From Flavobacteriaceae bacterium (GTDB lineage: Bacteria > Bacteroidota > Bacteroidia > Flavobacteriales > Flavobacteriaceae), in NCBI GenBank assembly GCA_013373105.1, contig JABXIJ010000039.1, forward strand, positions 1 through 39,940: a stretch of 39,940 nucleotides of DNA, given 5' to 3'. The first letter of the stretch is position 1; each line of letters begins with the position of its first letter. The notes below the pieces were generated by a model. That model saw only the letters and a program-made list of their open reading frames with translations, made no database searches and was not told the origin of the DNA. Position numbers and translations under genes: made by a program. Of the stretch, positions 37,092 to 39,940 are shown piece by piece.

Positions 37092-37457
37092 ATGGCAGTT
37101 ACCTTGAAAAAAATTGGTATATACAGTTTACTTATTGCTGTATTAGGTTTTGTATTATATTTATGGATATGCTCTTTTACCTATTCTAAAGGTTCTCGTT
37201 CTGGACACTTGGTGAAACTTGCCAAAAAAGGCTTTGTGTTTAAAACCTTTGAAGCACAATTAAATTTGGGTGGAGTTCAAGTTGAAAATGGTTTAGAAGG
37301 TAATATGTGGGAATTTTCTATTATAAATAAAGAACTTATTCCAATATTTGAAACTTTAGAAGGTAAAAAAGTAAAAGTGTACTACAAAGAACGATACAAA
37401 TCTATGCCTTGGTTGGCCAAAACCAATTATATAGCTTATAAAGTTGAATCTCTCTAG
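37092..37457 (+). CDS. Conserved membrane-anchored protein of unknown function
   Basis: 121 residues: one N-terminal hydrophobic segment (about 9-27) followed by a small soluble domain with YSKGSRSGHLVKLAKKGFVFKTFEAQLNLGG and a C-terminal LEGKKVKVYYKERYKSMPW. I recognise the pattern from Bacteroidota proteins of unknown function (sometimes wrongly labelled 6-phosphogluconate dehydrogenase); the soluble part may be an OB-like barrel, but this is a guess. Lone plus-strand gene that converges on the FN3 lipoprotein gene. Confidence 0.75.
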   Translation: MAVTLKKIGIYSLLIAVLGFVLYLWICSFTYSKGSRSGHLVKLAKKGFVFKTFEAQLNLGGVQVENGLEGNMWEFSIINKELIPIFETLEGKKVKVYYKERYKSMPWLAKTNYIAYKVESL

Positions 37458-37493
37458 AAGAATAAGGATTATAATATTGTGTTTAGCTGTTAT

Positions 37494-38123
37494 TTAAAGT
37501 GTTAACAAACTTATTGAATTAGAAAATTCTGACTCTCTTTCACTAGATTTAGCCTTAATTACATATGAATATGTAGTATTAAAATCTAAACCTTTAACTT
37601 CGAATGAATTACCAGTTACTTCAATACCATTGTATGATGAAAGAACTGATGTTTCTGAAAATGGAGAGCTTTTAGAAACATATAACAAATAAGTAGAAAT
37701 ACCATTTACAGGTTGCCAATTAGCAACAAAAGATGAGGTTGTAATAGAAGAAGCAGCTTCTGCTATTGGTGTGCTAGGTAATGTATGCACACCAATTATA
37801 TTTGAATAGGATGAGTAATTAGTATTTAAATTACTTGCTTGAACTCTATAATAATACTGCGTATTTGCATTTAAATTAGAAACATTTGATGGTCCTGCCA
37901 AATTATTAAGAGTAGACTGAATATTAGCAAACATATTATCTGTTGCCACCTGTAATTGATACTCAGTAGCTTCATTAACAAGAGTCCAATCAGCAAAGAA
38001 ACTACTATCAGTAATTATTGTTGCCTCAAGTGCCACTGGTGTAGCTAAATTTAAACTTTCACTATCATTATTACTACAAGACCAAATGATTACCATTACA
38101 AAAAGTAAATACGCTTTTTTCAT
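37494..38123 (-). CDS. Lipoprotein with two fibronectin type III domains
   Basis: 209 residues from the ATG at 38121-38123; an in-frame TTG nine bases upstream is less likely. Lipoprotein signal ending WSC, followed by SNNDSES, an acidic stretch of the type that marks surface lipoproteins in Bacteroidota. Then two FN3 domains (about 28-115 and 118-208), the first with ADWTLVNEATEYQLQVATD and the second with ANWQPVNGISTYLLYVS. No catalytic domain, so probably a binding or structural surface protein. The FN3 sequence of the T9SS peptidase ([14 protein letters not shown]) is strikingly like that here (YQLQVATDNMFANI). Confidence 0.85.
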   Translation of the reverse strand: MKKAYLLFVMVIIWSCSNNDSESLNLATPVALEATIITDSSFFADWTLVNEATEYQLQVATDNMFANIQSTLNNLAGPSNVSNLNANTQYYYRVQASNLNTNYSSYSNIIGVHTLPSTPIAEAASSITTSSFVANWQPVNGISTYLLYVSKSSPFSETSVLSSYNGIEVTGNSFEVKGLDFNTTYSYVIKAKSSERESEFSNSISLLTL

Positions 38124-38216
38124 AATTTTCAAGAATAAATAACTAAAATAATATTTTTTTCTTATTTCAACATATAATTAAATTGTTTTTACCTTTTACT
38201 TTAGATTTAATATTGA

Positions 38217-39539
38217 TTATGAATCTATAATCTTTAAACCTACTTTATGTCCCCAAAAAGCATAATAGAGAATAATTAAATAGCAAGGCAGTAAAATCCA
38301 ATAACCAAATGAGGCAGCTTCTGCCATTGCTGTAGCTTCGTTTAAACCACTTACTATTAAACTCTCTTTTTTATTATCTACCAAAGCGCCATATAATGGA
38401 GGAATAATTGCCCCTCCAGAAATAGCCATAATTAAGAGTGCTGATGCTGTTTTAGTAAATTTACCTAATCCGGTTAATGCCAATGGCCAAATAGCTGGCC
38501 AAACCAAAGCATTTGCAATACCTAAACCTGCAACAAATAAAACTGAGGTATACCCAGAAGTAAAAATAATACAGAAAGATAAAGCAATCCCTAAAATTGC
38601 ACTCGCTTTTAAAGCAAAAGCTTGACTAATAAATTTTGGAATTAAAAATACGCCTAATGCATAAGTTGCAACCATAGCCATCAATGTGAAAAGTGTAAAA
38701 AACTTAGCTTGTTCTACAGGTATTTCTAATGATATACCATATGCAATAATGGTATCTCCAGCAACAACTTCAACACCTACATAAACAAACAAAGCTAACA
38801 CACCTAACCATAAATGTGGAAATTGAAAAATACTGGTTTTTGTTTTTTCACTAGCATTAGTTCCTTCTATTGGAGCAGCCTCTACATGTGGCAAAGGTGC
38901 TTTTCTTATTAATATACCGAGTATAAATAAGACTATAGACATGGCTATGTATGGAGTTATAACACTATCAGCCATTGTATTTAGCAAACCTGCCTTTTCA
39001 ACTGCATCTACATTAGATAATTTATCTTTTATTTCATCTATACCAGATAAAAGAATAGCACCAAATATAACAGAACCTAAAGCGCCAGCTACTTTATTAG
39101 CAATACCCATCATTGCTATACGTTTTGCTGCACTTTCAATAGGTCCTAAAATTGTGATATATGGATTAGATGCTGTTTGTAATAAAGTCATACCCGCACC
39201 TTGAATAAATATTGCTGCTAAAAACATCCAATATGTTCTAGCGTTTGCAGCAGGTATAAAAACCAAAGCACCAATAGCCATGATTATTAAACCTAATGAC
39301 ATTCCTTTTCTATATCCTATTTTATTGATAATAGATGAGGCAGGTAAAGCCATGACTACAAATGATATGTAAGATGCTGATGCTACTAAATAAGACTCAG
39401 CATCAGTTAGTTCATTTATGGTTTTCATAAAAGGAATTAATGCTCCATTAATCCATGTAACAAAACCAAATATTAAAAATAGACCAGCGATAATTATTAT
39501 TGGAACTAAGGTGTTGTTTTTTTGTATTGTGGTAGACAT
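38217..39539 (-). CDS. Sugar MFS transporter, FucP/GluP type
   Basis: 440 residues with about twelve transmembrane helices. Family motifs: FGFVTWINGALIPFMK (24-39), the first-half loop NKIGYRKGMSLG (about 71-82), and QTASNPYITILGP (about 120-132), which is typical of FucP/GGP sugar:proton or sugar:Na+ symporters. The protein imports a hexose such as glucose, galactose or fucose; which one cannot be read from sequence. The N-terminus MSTTIQKNNT is short and the start clear. It is the only sugar gene here, with no kinase or regulator beside it. Confidence 0.9.
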   Translation of the reverse strand: MSTTIQKNNTLVPIIIIAGLFLIFGFVTWINGALIPFMKTINELTDAESYLVASASYISFVVMALPASSIINKIGYRKGMSLGLIIMAIGALVFIPAANARTYWMFLAAIFIQGAGMTLLQTASNPYITILGPIESAAKRIAMMGIANKVAGALGSVIFGAILLSGIDEIKDKLSNVDAVEKAGLLNTMADSVITPYIAMSIVLFILGILIRKAPLPHVEAAPIEGTNASEKTKTSIFQFPHLWLGVLALFVYVGVEVVAGDTIIAYGISLEIPVEQAKFFTLFTLMAMVATYALGVFLIPKFISQAFALKASAILGIALSFCIIFTSGYTSVLFVAGLGIANALVWPAIWPLALTGLGKFTKTASALLIMAISGGAIIPPLYGALVDNKKESLIVSGLNEATAMAEAASFGYWILLPCYLIILYYAFWGHKVGLKIIDS

Positions 39540-39753
39540 AATTGTTTTTGATTGTGAGTAATTGTTTTTAATTAAGATTATTTTTCGTTTTCATCACTAA
39601 TATTAAAAATACGCTCTTTTGTAGCTCAGATAAATGTAAAAGCAAAAATTAGTCAAGAAGGCACTAAATTATTAAACACAGTAGATTCTTTGTATTTGCA
39701 TTTGTTAAAAATGTATGGTTAAATACAGAAATGAAAAAGTTTTCGTAAAAAAT
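39540..39753. other. Spacer upstream of the MFS gene
   Basis: 214 bases. No -7 element for the MFS gene was found. A 48-codon open frame on the plus strand (39576-39722) has protein-like composition near its end (KAKISQEGTKLLNTVDSLY) but no ATG before its last codons, so it is not called. Confidence 0.5.
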
Positions 39754-39794
39754 AAAACCTCAACTATTTGATTACAAATATGTTGAGGTTTTTT
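39754..39794. terminator. Terminator of the tRNA operon
   Basis: AACCTCAACTATTTG (39756-39770), loop ATTA, CAAATATGTTGAGGTT (39775-39790): a long stem with one bulged T. On the minus strand it lies five bases after tRNA-Asp and is followed by a T-rich run; a T-run is present on the other side as well. Confidence 0.85.
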
Positions 39795-39795
39795 G

Positions 39796-39869
39796 CGGTC
39801 TGGACGGGACTCGAACCCGCGACCCCCTGCGTGACAGGCAGGTATTCTAACCAACTGAACTACCGCTCC
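39796..39869 (-). tRNA. tRNA-Asp (GTC) with a mismatched acceptor stem
   Basis: Minus strand: acceptor GGAGCGG, D-arm GTTC/GAAT, anticodon stem CCTGC/GCAGG with loop CTGTCAC (anticodon GTC), T-arm GCGGG TTCGAGT CCCGT, acceptor 3' strand CCAGACC and discriminator G73. CCA is not encoded. The D, anticodon and T arms pair well and closely resemble the E. coli tRNA-Asp. In the acceptor stem pairs 1-72, 2-71, 6-67 and 7-66 form but 3-70, 4-69 and 5-68 are A-A, G-G and C-A. The Asp identity elements G73 and the anticodon are kept. Confidence 0.85.
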
Positions 39870-39875
39870 GCGTTC

Positions 39876-39940
39876 TGGTGGGCGAAGAGGGGTTCGAACC
39901 CCCGACCCTCTGCTTGTAAGGCAGATGCTCTCCCAACTGA
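39876..39940 (-). tRNA. tRNA-Val (TAC), 5' end outside the window
   Basis: Minus strand from the window edge: the D-loop TCAGTTGGGAGAGC, anticodon stem TCTGC/GCAGA with loop CTTACAA (anticodon TAC), T-arm with TTCGAAC, acceptor 3' strand TTCGCCC, A73 and an encoded CCA (39876-39878). About eleven 5' bases are missing. It is followed after six bases by tRNA-Asp; both end at the hairpin at 39754-39794. Confidence 0.93.

Noticed and set aside
39620..39632. GTAGCTCAG, identical to a tRNA D-arm segment
   Set aside because: No anticodon or T-arm follows at the right distance; nine bases can match by chance.
1..39940. CRISPR array, transposase, integrase or prophage genes
   Set aside because: No regularly spaced repeats and no such protein signatures were found on either strand.

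Overview
The window comes from an AT-rich member of the Bacteroidota, most likely a marine Flavobacteriaceae. The evidence is: a sodium-pumping Nqr operon plus an NhaC antiporter; a type IX secretion (T9SS) plug protein and a T9SS-sorted metallopeptidase; lipoproteins with acidic residues after the lipidated Cys; a DAHP synthase/chorismate mutase fusion; and repeated TAnnTTTG -7 promoter elements with few Shine-Dalgarno sites. Nothing in it looks like a phage, plasmid, IS or CRISPR locus. Most of it is conserved chromosome.

Layout. 1-5614 (minus): nqrABCDEF, with nqrF cut by the window edge. 5820-8647 (plus): T9SS plug protein, apaG, and a DUF3667 membrane protein that has no ATG. 8634-14413: NRDE/TANGO2-like protein, P5C dehydrogenase, and a 1100-residue secreted reprolysin-like peptidase. 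14471-16040: lipB and a DUF3050 protein, followed by a 640-bp gene-poor stretch. 16684-22144 (minus): a sensory operon of a FIST-domain gene broken by two in-frame stops, a 1195-residue hybrid histidine kinase and a LytTR response regulator. 22299-29735: nucleoid-associated protein, RNase HII, putative porin with a small membrane protein, NhaC, and a PLP-dependent gamma-lyase-type enzyme divergent from an Lrp regulator. 29787-32625: a 30-residue CDGSH protein, a YceI lipoprotein, Dtd, RsgA and a small secreted protein. 32650-36747 (minus): the Phe/Tyr operon pheA-aminotransferase-tyrA-DAHPS/CM with its leader. 37092-39539: small membrane protein, FN3 lipoprotein and a sugar MFS transporter. 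39796-39940: tRNA-Asp and a partial tRNA-Val.

The strongest discovery is the leader of the Phe/Tyr operon. A Bacteroidota-type promoter is followed by a 19-codon leader peptide with eight consecutive Tyr/Phe codons. Its stop codon overlaps an antiterminator arm, and an intrinsic terminator ends two bases before the pheA start codon. This is a complete ribosome-mediated attenuator readable directly from the sequence. Other points worth a second look are the twice-stopped FIST gene ahead of an intact kinase, a tRNA-Asp with three consecutive acceptor-stem mismatches, a 14-bp direct repeat flanking the yceI promoter, the tiny CDGSH gene, the ATT-type start of the DUF3667 gene, and probable leaderless starts of the T9SS plug gene and lipB.
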